Shown here in pieces: positions 13,001-22,793 of a stretch of DNA of 64,000 nucleotides. Source of the stretch: Serratia symbiotica (GTDB taxonomy: Bacteria; Pseudomonadota; Gammaproteobacteria; Enterobacterales; Enterobacteriaceae); the NCBI GenBank assembly GCA_024160085.1, contig JAMDYG010000002.1:434001-498000 (forward strand), given 5' to 3'. The notes beneath the pieces are model-generated. The model saw nothing but the letters and a program-made list of their open reading frames with translations, had not been told where the DNA came from and made no database searches. Within the stretch, counting starts at the first letter, position 1; each line of letters starts with the position of its first letter. Made by a program: the position numbers and the translations under genes.

Positions 13001-13191
13001 CGTTCTGCGCCGTAATCCACGAATGCTGCTTCAAGACTTGGTTCAATGCGGGTGATTTTGCCTTTGTAAATATTCGCTTTTTTCTGTTCATAGCCCGGGC
13101 TCTCGATATCCAAGTCATACAGTCGTTGTCCATCTACGAGAGCAACACGTAACTCTTCCCGCTGAGTTGCGTTAATCAACATTCTTTTCAT
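10093..13191 (-). CDS. rne: Ribonuclease E
   Basis: 1032 residues, complete; E. coli has 1061. This endonuclease starts mRNA decay and processes rRNA and tRNA. The N-terminal catalytic half is well kept: S1 domain (about 35-125), DNase-I-like region with metal ligands in [16 protein letters not shown] (Asp303) and [12 protein letters not shown] (Asp346), and the zinc link CPRCNGTG (Cys404, Cys407). The C-terminal half retains the membrane-anchoring amphipathic helix ([15 protein letters not shown]), the arginine-rich RNA-binding regions ([20 protein letters not shown]) and the polynucleotide-phosphorylase-binding end ([16 protein letters not shown]). A degradosome scaffold is therefore probably still present. 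Enolase and RhlB sites were not checked residue by residue. It is transcribed away from rluC. Confidence 0.95.
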   Translation of the reverse strand: MKRMLINATQREELRVALVDGQRLYDLDIESPGYEQKKANIYKGKITRIEPSLEAAFVDYGAERHGFLPLKEIAREYFPSNYSSHGRPNIKDALREGQEVIVQIDKEERGNKGAALTTFISLAGSYLVLMPNNPRAGGISRRIEGDDRTELKEALSSLQLPYGMGLIIRTAGVGKSADALQWDLSFRLKHWEAIKKAAEGRSAPFLIHQESNVIVRAFRDYLRPDIGEILIDNPKILDLAKEHISALGRPDFSSKIKLYSSEIPLFSHYQIESQIESAFQREVRLPSGGSIVIDSTEALTAIDINSARATRGGDIEETAFNTNLEAADEIARQLRLRDLGGLIVIDFIDMTPVRHQREVENRLRDAVRQDRARIQISRISRFGLLEMSRQRLSPSLGESSHHVCPRCNGTGTVRDNESLALSILRLIEEEALKENTKEVHAIVPVQVASYLLNEKRDSVSAIEKCQAGAKAIIVPNDQMQTPHYSVLRVRKGEETPTLSYLLPKLHEEEMMQLLEDASAERKRPEQPALATFSLAADNPLPTEEPVITQSAAAIAVAKPGLLNRLFGGLKALLASEEHPVAIETKLAEAPQAENNVENRRPQRRSRQGSGRKERAEGGRDKRENRELHESGEEPRRNRRNQPQNIPVVEEPVSDEAAKGQHDEQQQRRERRIERQRRREEEKHQVQQEVKAQESTAVDNGEAPEDKRQTQNMQRRQRRPLTQNVRLLSSEEELDRAAEELLAPKAPVAKIKEARQESVENSVKLLPKTIAAQMEDDAQGDNRSNNEDGMPRRSRRSPRHLRVSGQRRRRYRDERYPLQSPMPLAGAFASPELASGKVCVGYPVAQAAQTKETEVNANAHQTTQDNVLTSAEVKVSVSDDAVEPQTINVEKPTYGVAAASIVQSTTVAVIATEAAPAVAGFAEVQTSEPIIASEKAPAEMETPMQKAAVPVTAEPASALQQKPPVKVVSNTLCQHIASAPMTKAPALAYLPEERKHSDWQRPSLSFTGKGTAGGHAAVNQAMSPAAKPQTIND

Positions 13192-13749
13192 CTTAACTTA
13201 CTCGTTATTTTTACATTATCGATAAAGCTGCGGGCAAAATAACCACATGGCCGGGGATCAGAACCGAAAACCCTAAATTTTCTTGCAAAGCCGTCAACCT
13301 CACGGTTGTTGCCTGCATAAGGGGGCATTATTTCGGTAAGCCGATATTTCTTTGTAAAGACAGCAATTTTACTTGGGGAATAGTTTCTGATTAATGTTGA
13401 CAGACCTGATTCCATTTGCCGCCCAAGCTACAACCAGCAGCCCGCAGCCCGCTAATTGTGTGATTTCGCATTACGTCTTATGCCATTGCTGCGTTTTGCG
13501 CGATCAGACAAATCCATAATTCCACCTTTTTCCTGTAACTAGAATCAACGCGGAAAGAAATTACATTATTCCATTGCTGATGCCGTTATAGCAAGGCGAC
13601 TTTTCCAACGGTGGGGGAAATAGCAAACGTTCAAATCGGCATACTGTCTTGCTTATTTGTCGCCGAGTTTTCACCCGCTATCTAGAGAGACGGTTAAACA
13701 CAGAAAAAGATGTGGCGCTATTAACACGCTCTATTTAGAATTCCGTACC
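13192..13749. promoter_or_regulatory. Divergent rne/rluC intergenic region with the rne leader
   Basis: 558 bp without a protein gene. The minus-strand part corresponds to the long 5' leader of rne, through which RNase E controls its own mRNA in E. coli. Short inverted repeats are visible, such as AAATTTTC/GAAAA-type pairs near 13270, but I cannot fold the leader by hand. The plus-strand part holds the rluC promoter; no clear -35/-10 pair was assigned. Confidence 0.4.
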
Positions 13750-14709
13750 ATGAAAATCAACAATCCGGCAGTACAAGTAATCAAGATTTCTGACGACGAA
13801 GCCGGTCAGAGAATCGACAACTTTTTGCTCGCTCGCCTGAAAGGTGTGCCGAAGAGCATGATTTACCGCATCGTGCGCAAAGGTGAGGTGCGCGTAAATA
13901 AAAGGCGTATCAAGGCTGAGTACAAGTTGGCTGCGGGCGATCTGGTGCGCGTACCACCGGTGCGCATAGCTGAGCGAGAAGTGGTGCCGGTATCCGCCAA
14001 ACTGGATAAAGTAGTTGCACTGACCAACTGCATTTTGTATGAAGACGACCACCTGCTGATCCTGAACAAACCCTCTGGTACGGCGGTACATGGCGGTAGC
14101 GCCCTGAGCTTTGGCGTCATTGAAGGGCTGCGCACACTGCGGCCAGAAGCCCGTTTCCTAGAACTGGTGCACCGTTTGGATCGTAATACTTCCGGCGTGC
14201 TGCTGGTAGCTAAGAAGCGTTCAGCGCTAAAGTCGCTGCATGAGCAACTACGGATGAAAGTAATGCAAAAGGACTATCTAGCGCTGGTGCGCGGCCAGTG
14301 GCAGTCCCACTGCAAGGTGGTGCAGGCACCATTGCTGAAAAACATTTTGCATAGCGGTGAACGTATCGTGCGCGTTAGCAGTGAAGGCAAGTCATCAGAA
14401 ACGCGCTTTAAAGTGGAAGCACGTTACGAGTTCGCTACGCTGATCAAAGCCAGTCTGATTACTGGGCGCACCCATCAAATCCGCGTGCATGCGCTACATG
14501 CCGGGCACCCGATCGCTTTTGATGATCGCTATGGTGATCGCGAGTTTGATCGGCAACTGCTTGGCACTGGCCTCAAGCGTTTGTTCCTGCATGCTGCGGT
14601 GCTGCACTTCGAGCATCCTGCCACCGGTGAAACCGTGCGCATTAAAGCACCGATAGATGGGGTGCTGCGCCAATGTTTGCAGAGGTTGCGCCGTCATACC
14701 GCCAAATAA
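13750..14709 (+). CDS. rluC: 23S rRNA pseudouridine(955/2504/2580) synthase RluC
   Basis: 319 residues from ATG 13750 (MKINNPAVQVIKISDDEAGQ), which matches the family start. An upstream in-frame start at 13657 would add 31 residues without homology. An S4 RNA-binding domain (about residues 18-80) is followed by the RluA-type catalytic domain with HRLDRNTSG and catalytic Asp144, then LITGRTHQIRVHA. Complete and in its usual place between rne and yceF. Confidence 0.93.
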   Translation: MKINNPAVQVIKISDDEAGQRIDNFLLARLKGVPKSMIYRIVRKGEVRVNKRRIKAEYKLAAGDLVRVPPVRIAEREVVPVSAKLDKVVALTNCILYEDDHLLILNKPSGTAVHGGSALSFGVIEGLRTLRPEARFLELVHRLDRNTSGVLLVAKKRSALKSLHEQLRMKVMQKDYLALVRGQWQSHCKVVQAPLLKNILHSGERIVRVSSEGKSSETRFKVEARYEFATLIKASLITGRTHQIRVHALHAGHPIAFDDRYGDREFDRQLLGTGLKRLFLHAAVLHFEHPATGETVRIKAPIDGVLRQCLQRLRRHTAK

Positions 14710-14714
14710 ACCAG

Positions 14715-15296
14715 TCAGGCTAGCGTATTGACGCCTTCAGCCAGCAGCACAGCGAGCAACGCGATCAGCGGCAGGCCAACCAGCGCATTAGGATCGCGGC
14801 CTTCTAGTCTATCGAACAGGGCAATCCTCAATCCTTCACTTTTAAAGCTGCCGGCACAATTCAGTGGCTGCTACAAGCTTACGTAGGCGCTAATCTCCGC
14901 TTCGCTCAGCATGAGGAAATGAACCTGAAATAGTTCACACTGCACCTGCAAATGCCTACTGCGGCTATTGTACAGAGCCAGACCAGTATAAAAGGTGACG
15001 ATTTGGCCGCTGTCCTGGCGCAATTAGGTGCATGCGTTTTCGGCACTGTGCGGCTTGCCGGTAATTTTTCCGTCAATCACGCAGATCTGATCGCAACCGA
15101 TAATCAGGTAGTCGGGATAGACGCTGGCCAGTGCCTTAGCTTTTGCTGTCGCCAGCCTAAACACCAGCGCCTCGGCGGTTTCATCGGCCAGTGGCGTTTC
15201 ATCCACTTCCGCTGCGGCGCAGGAGAAAGCTAGTTGCAGCTTTTCCAGCAGTATTTTTCGATATAGTGACGTGAAAGCTAGAAGTATTTTAAGCAT
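14715..15296 (-). pseudogene. yceF: Maf-like nucleotide pyrophosphatase YceF
   Basis: The minus strand starts [20 protein letters not shown], then [16 protein letters not shown] and [19 protein letters not shown], which is the Maf family N-terminus. The frame then breaks near 15030. The remaining parts ([40 protein letters not shown]) are in other frames with a stop at 15027. The family hydrolyses 7-methyl-GTP. The conserved start motif S-T-S-x-x-R is changed to F-T-S-L-Y-R. The gene is dead although nearly all of it can be aligned. Confidence 0.85.
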
Positions 15297-15327
15297 GATT
15301 TTTTACTAACCTATAGTGTGAAATCAG

Positions 15328-15475
15328 CCCCTATCCCATTAGGCTATTTATTTGCCATTTTAGATCCGGCAGTGCTAACCCTCCTCACGTACGCCATGTA
15401 CGCACCAGATGTTGCGCTTTCCCTGTCCAAACTGGCTGCAACAATGTACGCTTACTTAGATAGGCTCTAAGTACG
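15328..15475 (+). repeat. Dispersed intergenic repeat, copy 2
   Basis: The left end CCTATCCCATTAGGC is followed by TTTGCCATTTTAGA, GGCAGTGCTAACCCTCC, the inner palindrome ACGTACGCCATGTACGC and the right end TTAGATAGGCTCTAAG. The two ends are loosely inverted (CCTATC/GATAGG). It shares the left end with 36635-36735 and the right half with the reverse complement of 6975-7088. Confidence 0.65.
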
Positions 15476-15583
15476 TTATTTTAAACTGTTGGCTATGGTG
15501 AAAGCGAATATTAGTATTAAAGGTGACGTATTGCGGCCTTTTTCTTTGACTCTGCTTTGCTACAACGTTAGTATGCGCGCCCT

Positions 15584-16109
15584 ATGCAAAAGGTAAAATT
15601 ACCCTCGACCATTGATGCAGTACGTACCACTCAGAAACGCTCTGACTATTATGTAGGTATCTGTGCGCCTTAGCAGGTTACGCGTGTTGCCGACTCTGTG
15701 GTCAGTGTGGATATTGATATCGAGGAAGTGTTGTCGTTTGATATCGAATAACTAACGCCTCGCGGTGATAACAGGGCAGGTAAATCCCCAGATAACCCTG
15801 ATGTGCCAGCGCTGCAGTATCACATTTACACATCATGTTCACACAACACATTGTTTTAGCCTAGTCATCAATGATTAACAGGCTGAAGAATTACCAGAAA
15901 GCTACGAACCGATCGAAGTTGACGAATTTAGTGAAGTCGATCTGTTGGCAATGATTGAAGATGAAATTATTCTTTCATTGCCTGTTGTTCCGGTACATGA
16001 ATCTGAACACTGTAAAGTGTCCAAGGCGGAGAGGGTATTTGGTAAACCGCCTATAGAGGTGGAAAAACCAAATCCGTTTGCCGTACTAGACAGCTTAAAG
16101 CGTAAGTAA
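15584..16109 (+). pseudogene. yceD: YceD (DUF177), 23S rRNA accumulation protein
   Basis: Starts MQKVKLPSTIDAVRTTQKRS and ends [20 protein letters not shown], then [12 protein letters not shown], the ends of the DUF177 family. In between a TAG replaces the residue after YVGICAP, further stops follow (IE*, QLA region), and the zinc-binding cysteine segment is scrambled. It is upstream of rpmF as in other enterobacteria, where the two are co-transcribed. Both ends are readable, so the decay is recent or slow; the gene cannot yield a full protein. Confidence 0.85.
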
Positions 16110-16125
16110 TTGAGGAGTAAGGTCT

Positions 16126-16293
16126 ATGGCCGTACAACAGAATAAACCAACCCGTTCTAAACGTGGCATGCGCCGTTCACACGATGCACTGACTACCACC
16201 ACGTTGTCTGTAGATGCAACATCTGGTGAGACTCATCGTCGTCATCACATCACTGCCGACGGTTTCTACCGTGGCCGCAAGATTATCGGCTAA
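16126..16293 (+). CDS. rpmF: 50S ribosomal protein L32
   Basis: 55 residues, [20 protein letters not shown] at the start and [16 protein letters not shown] at the end, against 57 in E. coli. Ribosome-binding site GAGGAGTAAGG lies just upstream. It is intact between two broken genes (yceD, plsX), as expected for a ribosomal protein. Confidence 0.95.
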   Translation: MAVQQNKPTRSKRGMRRSHDALTTTTLSVDATSGETHRRHHITADGFYRGRKIIG

Positions 16294-16310
16294 ACTAAAG
16301 TAGCAGTACC

Positions 16311-17347
16311 TTGACTAGTCTAACCTTGGCGTTAGATACAATGGGCGGGGACTTCGGTCCCCGTGTTACAGTGCCAGCTGCATTGCAGGTACTTGCCTCT
16401 AATGTACAGCTTCACCTTCTACTGGTCGGCAATCCCGACGCTCTCTCCCCCTTGCTTGCCAAAGCTGATCCAGTTCTTCTGGCGCGATTGCAAGTTATAC
16501 CAGCTGAGTCAATGATTACTGGTGATGCCAAACCTTCACAAGCGATACGTGCCAGCCGTGGTACATCAAAGCGTATCGCGTTAGATCTGATTAACGATAA
16601 CAAAGTTCAGGGCTGTGTCAGCGCGGGGCAACACCGGGGCGCTAATGGGACTAGCGAAGTTATTGATCAAGCCGCTGGAGGGTATTGAGCGTCCGGCGTT
16701 AATGGCAGTGATACCTTAACCAGTTGCGCAGCAAAACTGTGGTGCTGGATTTAGGGGCCAACATCGAATGCGATAGCACTATGCTGGTGCAGTTCGCGGT
16801 GATGGGAGCAGTGATGGCGGAAAAAGTCGTTAGTACCGCGCAACCCCGTGTAGCGTTGCTAAATCTTGGTTAAGAAGAAACTAAAGGTCTGGATCATATC
16901 TGGGCCGCTGCCGCCATATTAAAGAATACGCCGACAATTAATTATATTGGTTATCTTGAAGGGAACGATCTGCGCACCGGTAAAACCGATGTGATGATCT
17001 GCGATAGCTTTGTAGGTAACGTCACTCTGAAAACCATGGAAGGAGTAGTAAGAGTATTCTTATCACTGCTGAAATCATCCAAAGATGGTGGCAAGCAAAC
17101 GTGATGGTTAAAATTGTTGAGCCGTTGGTTGCAAGTATAGGTGGTAAAGCGGTTCGGCCACCTGAACCCAGACCAGTATAATGGCGCATGTCTGTTAGGA
17201 TTGCGCAGCACCGTAATTAAAAGCCACGGCGCTGCGAATCTTCATGCGTTTGCAGCCGTAATCAAATAGGCTGTGCAGGCGGTGCAGCGGCAAGTCTCTG
17301 AAAGGATTGCTGCGCGCCTTGAAGCTGTATTACCTAAGAGTGACTGA
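16311..17347 (+). pseudogene. plsX: Phosphate acyltransferase PlsX
   Basis: PlsX turns acyl-ACP into acyl-phosphate for phospholipid synthesis. It starts at a TTG (16311) with [16 protein letters not shown], then [18 protein letters not shown]. The frame is lost near 16625 in [11 protein letters not shown]. The rest can be read with stops and shifts: [19 protein letters not shown], then [26 protein letters not shown] and [17 protein letters not shown], to 17347. At least three lesions. In E. coli plsX is dispensable because PlsB can use acyl-ACP or acyl-CoA directly, so its loss can be tolerated. It precedes fabH in the usual operon. Confidence 0.88.
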
Positions 17348-17353
17348 TCGTAC

Positions 17354-18307
17354 ATGTATACAAAGATTCTCAGTACGGGGAGTTATTTACCCGTAAAAGT
17401 GCGCACCAATGCTGATCTGGAAAAAATGGTGGATACCTCTGACGAGTGGATCGTCACGCGTACCGGTATTCGTGAGCGGCGTATCGCCGCCGCTGATGAA
17501 ACCGTAGTGACGATGGGTTTCCAAGCAGCTGAAGAAGCGCTAGAAATGGCGGGTGTAGCAAAAGAGGACATCGGACTGATCGTGGTGGCGACTACCACCT
17601 CAACCTACGCATTTCCTAGTGCCGCTTGCCTGATACAGCAAATGCTAGTCATTAAGGCGTGTGCCGCGTTCGATCTGGCAGCAGCTTGTGCTGGCTTTAC
17701 CTACGCGCTCAGCGTGGCCGATCAGTACGTGAAAAATGGCGCGGTGAAGCATGCGCTGGTGATTGGCGCAGATGTTCTGTCACAGACATTGAACCCTGAA
17801 GATCGTGGTACCCTTATCCTGTTCGGTGATGGTGCAGGTGCAGTGCTACTAGGCGCATCTGAAAAGCCAGGCATCTTGTCAACCCACCTGCATGCCGATG
17901 GCAGCTATAGCGGCATGCTGACCTTGCCGTTTAAAGATCGTCAGGATCAGGACAAACCGGCCTATGTCACCATGACGGGTAACGAAGTATTCAAGGTTGC
18001 AGTTAATGAACTGTCAAATATTGTCGATGAGACGTTACATGTCAATAATCTGGAACGCAGTGCGCTGGACTGGCTGGTGCCACATCAGGCCAACCTACGC
18101 ATTATCAATGCCACGGCAAAAAAACTGGACATGAGCATGGATAAGGTGGTGGTGACGATAGAACGTCATGGCAACACCAGTGCTGCTTCAGTTCCGATAG
18201 CATTGGATGAAGCAGTGCGCGACGGGCGAATTCAGCGTGGCCATTTGCTACTGTTGGAAGCCTTTGGTAGCGGCTTTACTTGGGGATCGGCGTTGGTTCG
18301 ATTCTGA
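17354..18307 (+). CDS. fabH: 3-oxoacyl-ACP synthase III (FabH)
   Basis: 317 residues. It condenses acetyl-CoA with malonyl-ACP to start fatty acid synthesis. The catalytic triad is visible: Cys112 in [12 protein letters not shown], His in VPHQANLRI (about 244), Asn in [10 protein letters not shown] (about 274). The ending TWGSALVRF is typical. Start [13 protein letters not shown] follows plsX by 6 bp. Complete and probably active. Confidence 0.95.
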   Translation: MYTKILSTGSYLPVKVRTNADLEKMVDTSDEWIVTRTGIRERRIAAADETVVTMGFQAAEEALEMAGVAKEDIGLIVVATTTSTYAFPSAACLIQQMLVIKACAAFDLAAACAGFTYALSVADQYVKNGAVKHALVIGADVLSQTLNPEDRGTLILFGDGAGAVLLGASEKPGILSTHLHADGSYSGMLTLPFKDRQDQDKPAYVTMTGNEVFKVAVNELSNIVDETLHVNNLERSALDWLVPHQANLRIINATAKKLDMSMDKVVVTIERHGNTSAASVPIALDEAVRDGRIQRGHLLLLEAFGSGFTWGSALVRF

Positions 18308-18329
18308 TTTGACAGGAATAAAAGAAAAA

Positions 18330-19259
18330 ATGATGAAATTTGCTTTTGTTTTCCCAGGTCAGGGGTCACAAAGCCTTGGCATGTTGGCCGGGTTGGCTGC
18401 ACAATTTCCGATCGTTGAAGAAACCTTCGGAGAAGCCTCGGCTGTTCTAGGGTACGACTTGTGGCAATTGGTGCAGCAAGGCCCAGCGGAGGCACTGAAC
18501 AAAACCTGGCACACACAGCCAGCATTATTGGCCGCCTCGGTGGCGATCTTCCGCATCTGGCAGCAGCAGGGTGGTAAAGTTCCAATGATGATGGCTGGCC
18601 ACAGCCTGGGTGAATACTCGGCGCTGGTATGCGCTGGCGTGTTGGATTTTAAAGCGGCGATCCGTCTGGTTGAACTGCGTGGTAAGTTAATGCAGGAGGT
18701 AGTGCCAGAAGGCACTGGCGCTATGTACGCTATCATCGGCCTAGATAACACAGCGATCGCCCAAGCCTGTGAAGCATCCGCTCAGGGGCAGGTAGTTTCC
18801 CCGGTCAACTTTAACTCACCAGGCCAGGTGGTGATCGCTGGACACAAAGAAGCAGTTGAGCGTTCAGGTATTGCCTGTAAAGCTGCTGGGGCCAAACGTG
18901 TGCTGCCGCTGCGGGTGAGCGTGCCATCGCACTGTGCGCTAATGATGCCAGCGGCCAATAAGTTGGCAGTGGCGCTGCATGATGTCGCCTTCAACGTTCC
19001 ACGGATGCCAGTAGTGAATAATGTCGATGTACGCATCGAAAACGATCCTGAAGCGATCCGTAGTGCGCTGGTACGTCAACTTTACAGCCCGGTGCGCTGG
19101 AGTGAGAGCGTAGAATTTATCGCATCACAAGGAGTGATGCTACTGCTGGAAGCTGGCCCTGGTAAGGTTCTGAGCGGTCTGACTAAACGTATTGTTGACA
19201 TCCTGCCAGCAGCGGCGGTAAACGACCACGCCAGTTTGTCAGCAGCGCTTGAGCAATAA
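18330..19259 (+). CDS. fabD: Malonyl-CoA:ACP transacylase (FabD)
   Basis: 309 residues from ATG 18330 (MMKFAFVFPGQGSQSLG). Longer readings upstream overlap fabH and lack homology. The nucleophile elbow GHSLGEYSALV carries Ser92 and the catalytic His lies in VSVPSHCALM (about 201). It loads malonyl groups onto ACP. Order fabH-fabD-fabG-acpP-fabF is the standard operon. Confidence 0.95.
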   Translation: MMKFAFVFPGQGSQSLGMLAGLAAQFPIVEETFGEASAVLGYDLWQLVQQGPAEALNKTWHTQPALLAASVAIFRIWQQQGGKVPMMMAGHSLGEYSALVCAGVLDFKAAIRLVELRGKLMQEVVPEGTGAMYAIIGLDNTAIAQACEASAQGQVVSPVNFNSPGQVVIAGHKEAVERSGIACKAAGAKRVLPLRVSVPSHCALMMPAANKLAVALHDVAFNVPRMPVVNNVDVRIENDPEAIRSALVRQLYSPVRWSESVEFIASQGVMLLLEAGPGKVLSGLTKRIVDILPAAAVNDHASLSAALEQ

Positions 19260-19273
19260 TAAAGAGGAACATG

Positions 19274-20008
19274 ATGAATTTCGACGGTAAAGTTGTTCTG
19301 GTCACTGGTGCAAGTCGTGGTATTGGCCGAGCTATTGCAAAAGCGTTTGTGGTACGCGGTGCAAAAGTGATTGGTACAGCGACTAGTGAAAGCGGTGCTG
19401 AGGCTATCAGCAGCTATTTAGGGGAAAACGGCAAAGGGTTGATGTTGAACGTGGTTGATACGCAATCTATCGATAGCGTGCTGGCAACTATTTATGCTAA
19501 ATTCGGCGAAATCGATATTTTAGTAAATAATGCTGGTATTACGCGTGATAGTTTGCTAATGCGCATGAAAGACGATGAATGGCAGGATATCATAAACACC
19601 AATCTGACTTCAGTATTCCGCCTATCAAAAGCGGTAATGAGAGCTATGATGAAAAAGCGGTTTGGCCGTGTTATCACCATAGGCTCCGTTGTAGGCAGCA
19701 TGGGGAACGCGGGGCAAGCTAATTACGCGGCGGCAAAAGCTGGTTTAATCGGTTTTAGCAAGTCTTTAGCACGTGAAGTCGCATCACGAGGTATTACCGT
19801 TAACGTCGTGGCTCCTGGCTTTATTGAGACGGACATGACACGGGCGTTGACAGACGATCAACAGGCAGGCATTTTGTCATCAGTTCCAGCCAATCGGCTG
19901 GGCGATGCACAAGAAATTGCTAGTGCTGTTGTATTTTTAGCCTCTGATGAGGCTGGCTATATCACCGGTGAAACGTTACATGTCAATGGAGGCATGTACA
20001 TGATTTAA
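19274..20008 (+). CDS. fabG: 3-oxoacyl-ACP reductase (FabG)
   Basis: 244 residues. Two adjacent ATG codons (19271, 19274) are possible; the second gives MNFDGKVVLVTGASRGIGRA like the family and has better spacing from GAGG. Short-chain dehydrogenase with NADP-binding TGASRGIG, NNAG, and the catalytic Ser138, Tyr151, Lys155 (YAAAK). The ending GETLHVNGGMYMI is the usual one. Complete. Confidence 0.95.
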   Translation: MNFDGKVVLVTGASRGIGRAIAKAFVVRGAKVIGTATSESGAEAISSYLGENGKGLMLNVVDTQSIDSVLATIYAKFGEIDILVNNAGITRDSLLMRMKDDEWQDIINTNLTSVFRLSKAVMRAMMKKRFGRVITIGSVVGSMGNAGQANYAAAKAGLIGFSKSLAREVASRGITVNVVAPGFIETDMTRALTDDQQAGILSSVPANRLGDAQEIASAVVFLASDEAGYITGETLHVNGGMYMI

Positions 20009-20162
20009 AAAATGCGAAAACCATTTGCGTTATTTGGGATAAAAACCGCAAAATAGCGTCAAATCGTGGTTTGACCAGCCGGGATTGAGTTGCATCTTTT
20101 CCAACATTTTATACACTACAAAAACCATCGCGAAAGCGAGTTTTGATAGGAAATTTAAGAGT

Positions 20163-20402
20163 ATGAGCACTATCGAAGAACGCGTTAAGAAAATCATTGT
20201 TGAGCAATTGGGTGTTAAACAGGAAGAAGTGTTAAACAACGCTTCTTTCGTTGAAGATCTAGGCGCGGATTCTCTTGACACCGTTGAGTTGGTAATGGCA
20301 CTGGAAGAAGAATTCGACACTGAGATTCCAGACGAAGAGGCTGAGAAGATCACTACTGTTCAGGCAGCGATTGATTTCATCAACAACTCTAGCCAGCAGT
20401 AA
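20163..20402 (+). CDS. acpP: Acyl carrier protein
   Basis: 79 residues, starting [19 protein letters not shown]. The phosphopantetheine attachment site is Ser37 in [15 protein letters not shown]. Almost identical to other enterobacterial ACPs. It is separated from fabG by 154 bp that probably hold its own promoter, and is followed by a strong terminator. Confidence 0.97.
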   Translation: MSTIEERVKKIIVEQLGVKQEEVLNNASFVEDLGADSLDTVELVMALEEEFDTEIPDEEAEKITTVQAAIDFINNSSQQ

Positions 20403-20414
20403 GAGAACATCTCT

Positions 20415-20445
20415 AGGCGGTCATTCGACCGCCTAAGTTTTTTCT
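20415..20445 (+). terminator. Rho-independent terminator after acpP
   Basis: Arms TAGGCGGTC (20415-20423) and GACCGCCTA (20428-20436), loop ATTC, followed by AGTTTTTTCT. It lies 12 bp after the acpP stop and probably separates the abundant acpP transcript from fabF. Confidence 0.9.
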
Positions 20446-20483
20446 ATCCTTAGTATCATATTTTCCCTCCTTGGAGGACAAAC

Positions 20484-21725
20484 GTGTCTAAGCGTCGAGT
20501 AGTTGTAACCGGACTAGGCATGTTGTCTCCTGTCGGCAATACGGTAGAGTCTACATGGAACGCTCTTCTTGCCGGTCAGAGTGGCATCAGCCTGATCGAC
20601 CATTTCGATACCACCGCCTATGCGACCAAATTTGCTGGCTTGGTAAAGCATTTTAATTCAGAGGATTTCATCTCCCGCAAAGTTGCGCGCAAGATGGATG
20701 CCTTTATCCAGTATGGCATCGCTGCTGGCATGCAGGCTATGCAAGATGCAGGACTGGAGATCACCGAGGCTAATGCCAGCCGCATCGGGGCCGCTATTGG
20801 TTCCGGCATTGGTGGCCTGGGTTTGATAGAAGAAAATTACAATTCACTGGCTGAGGGTGGCCCGCGAAAAATCAGCCCGTTTTTCGTACCATCTACCATC
20901 GTGAACATGATTGCAGGCCACTTGACAATTATGTACGGCATGCATGGCCCCAGTATTTCCATCGCCACCGCTTGTACCTCAGGTGTGCATAACATCGGCC
21001 ATGCCGCGCGTATCATTGCCTATAATGATGCAGACGTGATGCTAGCAGGTGGGGCAGAGAAAGCCAGTACCCCATTGGGGATTGGCGGCTTTGGTGCAGC
21101 GCGCGCGTTGTCTACCCGTAACGAGAAACCACAGGCGGCCAGCCGCCCTTGGGATAAAGACCGTGATGGTTTCGTGCTTGGCGATGGTGCCGGCATGATG
21201 GTGCTAGAAGAATATGAGCATGCAAAAAGACGCGGCGCGCAGATCTACGCTGAAGTGCTCGGTTTTGGTATGAGCAGCGATGCCTACCACATGACCTCGC
21301 CACCGGAAAATGGTGCAGGTGCCGCGTTGGCGATGAAAAATGCCCTGATCGATGCTGGCGTGACCACGTCACAAATTGGTTACATCAACGCGCACGGTAC
21401 TTCGACTCCGGCCGGTGACCAGGCTGAAACACAGGCGGTGAAGTCCGTTTTTGGCCTTGATGCGCAACAAGTGATGGTTAGTTCGACCAAATCGATGACA
21501 GGCCATCTATTAGGGGCTGCAGGTGCGGTCGAATCGATCTTTACCGTTTTGGCGCTGCGTGATCAGGCCGTACCGCCAACCATCAACCTGGATAACCCGG
21601 ATGAAAAGTGTGATCTTGACTTTGTGCCAAATGAAGCTCGACAGGTAAGTGATATGCAATATACGTTGTGTAACTCCTTCGGTTTTGGTGGCACCAATGG
21701 TTCGCTGATCTTCCGCAGAATGTAA
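20484..21725 (+). CDS. fabF: 3-oxoacyl-ACP synthase II (FabF)
   Basis: 413 residues, starts [18 protein letters not shown]. The elongating condensing enzyme for long and unsaturated chains. Catalytic residues: Cys164 in [16 protein letters not shown], His in [11 protein letters not shown] (about 304) and His in [16 protein letters not shown] (about 341). The ending [18 protein letters not shown] is complete. The 268 bp to pabC hold no recognised feature. Confidence 0.95.
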   Translation: MSKRRVVVTGLGMLSPVGNTVESTWNALLAGQSGISLIDHFDTTAYATKFAGLVKHFNSEDFISRKVARKMDAFIQYGIAAGMQAMQDAGLEITEANASRIGAAIGSGIGGLGLIEENYNSLAEGGPRKISPFFVPSTIVNMIAGHLTIMYGMHGPSISIATACTSGVHNIGHAARIIAYNDADVMLAGGAEKASTPLGIGGFGAARALSTRNEKPQAASRPWDKDRDGFVLGDGAGMMVLEEYEHAKRRGAQIYAEVLGFGMSSDAYHMTSPPENGAGAALAMKNALIDAGVTTSQIGYINAHGTSTPAGDQAETQAVKSVFGLDAQQVMVSSTKSMTGHLLGAAGAVESIFTVLALRDQAVPPTINLDNPDEKCDLDFVPNEARQVSDMQYTLCNSFGFGGTNGSLIFRRM

Positions 21726-21993
21726 TCACGCTGTTGGTAACCTATCGGAAGCCTATTTTTGGCCCTAACGTTGATCGTTTAAACGTGCTTGAGAGTTTCG
21801 CCAGTCAGAGACAATCCGGAGTCATCACTTTGGCCCTGGTTTTTTTATGCTTGAACATGATATCCAGTAAAAAAGCCCACATCCGTTTATGAGCTATCAG
21901 CCGGAAATCTGCACGTATCAGCCGGCATGCTGCTACTAATACGACACGTGCCAGATATTCTTTTGTGAAAACCAACGTGGCCGGGGAAAGTTT

Positions 21994-22726
21994 ATGTACT
22001 GGATAAACGGGCAGAGACATCACGCTTTGGCACCGAGCGATCGCGGTTTGCATTTTGGCGATGGTTGTTTCACTACTGCTCGGATAACGGGTGGTAAGGT
22101 AGATATGCTGCCATGGCATATCGAACGCCTGCAACAAGTCGCACATCGGCTAATATTGCCCACGACCGACCGGGTTGCCTTTGAACAGGAGATGGTGCAT
22201 GCGGCCAAACCTCTCCCACTCGGTGTGATTAAAGCGATACTAACGCGTGGCAGCGGCGGGCGTGGCTATTGCCCAGCAGGGTGTGAAAACCCTACGCGCC
22301 TTGTGGCACGCAGCAGCTACCATGCACATTATCAACAGTAACGCGAGCAGGGCATTAGTCTGGCACTCAGCCCAGTTCCACTGGCGCGCAATCCGCTGCT
22401 AGCTGGCTTGAAGCACCTTAACCGTTTGGAGCAAGTGCTGATCCGCGCGTATCTTGACCAGACGGTAGCCGACGAGGCGCTGGTGCTTGACACTGCTGGT
22501 ATGCTGTACGGCTAATTTTTTCTGGCGTAAGGGAAGAGCCGTATTTACGCCGGATCTAAGTCAGTCGGGTGTGGCCGGTCTGATGCGGCGGCGCGTGATC
22601 GAACCACTAATGGGCACGGAATATAGCCTGCATTATGTTAGCGAGCCACTAGAAGCGCTAACTGATGCCGATGAAGTGCTGGTGAGCAATGCGCTGATGC
22701 CGCTGTTACCGGTTAATACAGTGTAA
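21994..22726 (+). pseudogene. pabC: Aminodeoxychorismate lyase PabC
   Basis: This PLP enzyme forms p-aminobenzoate for folate. Reading MYWINGQRHHALAPSDRGL, then HFGDGCFTTARITGGKV and KAILTRGSGGRGYCPAG, it hits a TAA at 22339 after YHAHYQQ. It continues in frame with GISLALSPVPLARNPLLAGL (22353 onward) and LKHLNRLEQVLIRAYLD, then a frameshift near 22510 before DADEVLVSNALMPLLPV. The usual length is about 270. The stop plus frameshift make it inactive, so folate synthesis would need outside p-aminobenzoate or another lyase. Place between fabF and mltG is normal. Confidence 0.88.
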
Positions 22727-22793
22727 TCATGGCGTTACCATTTACACCAACTGTATGATTTTTTACGCCCACATCGTTAATCACGGCTAATTG

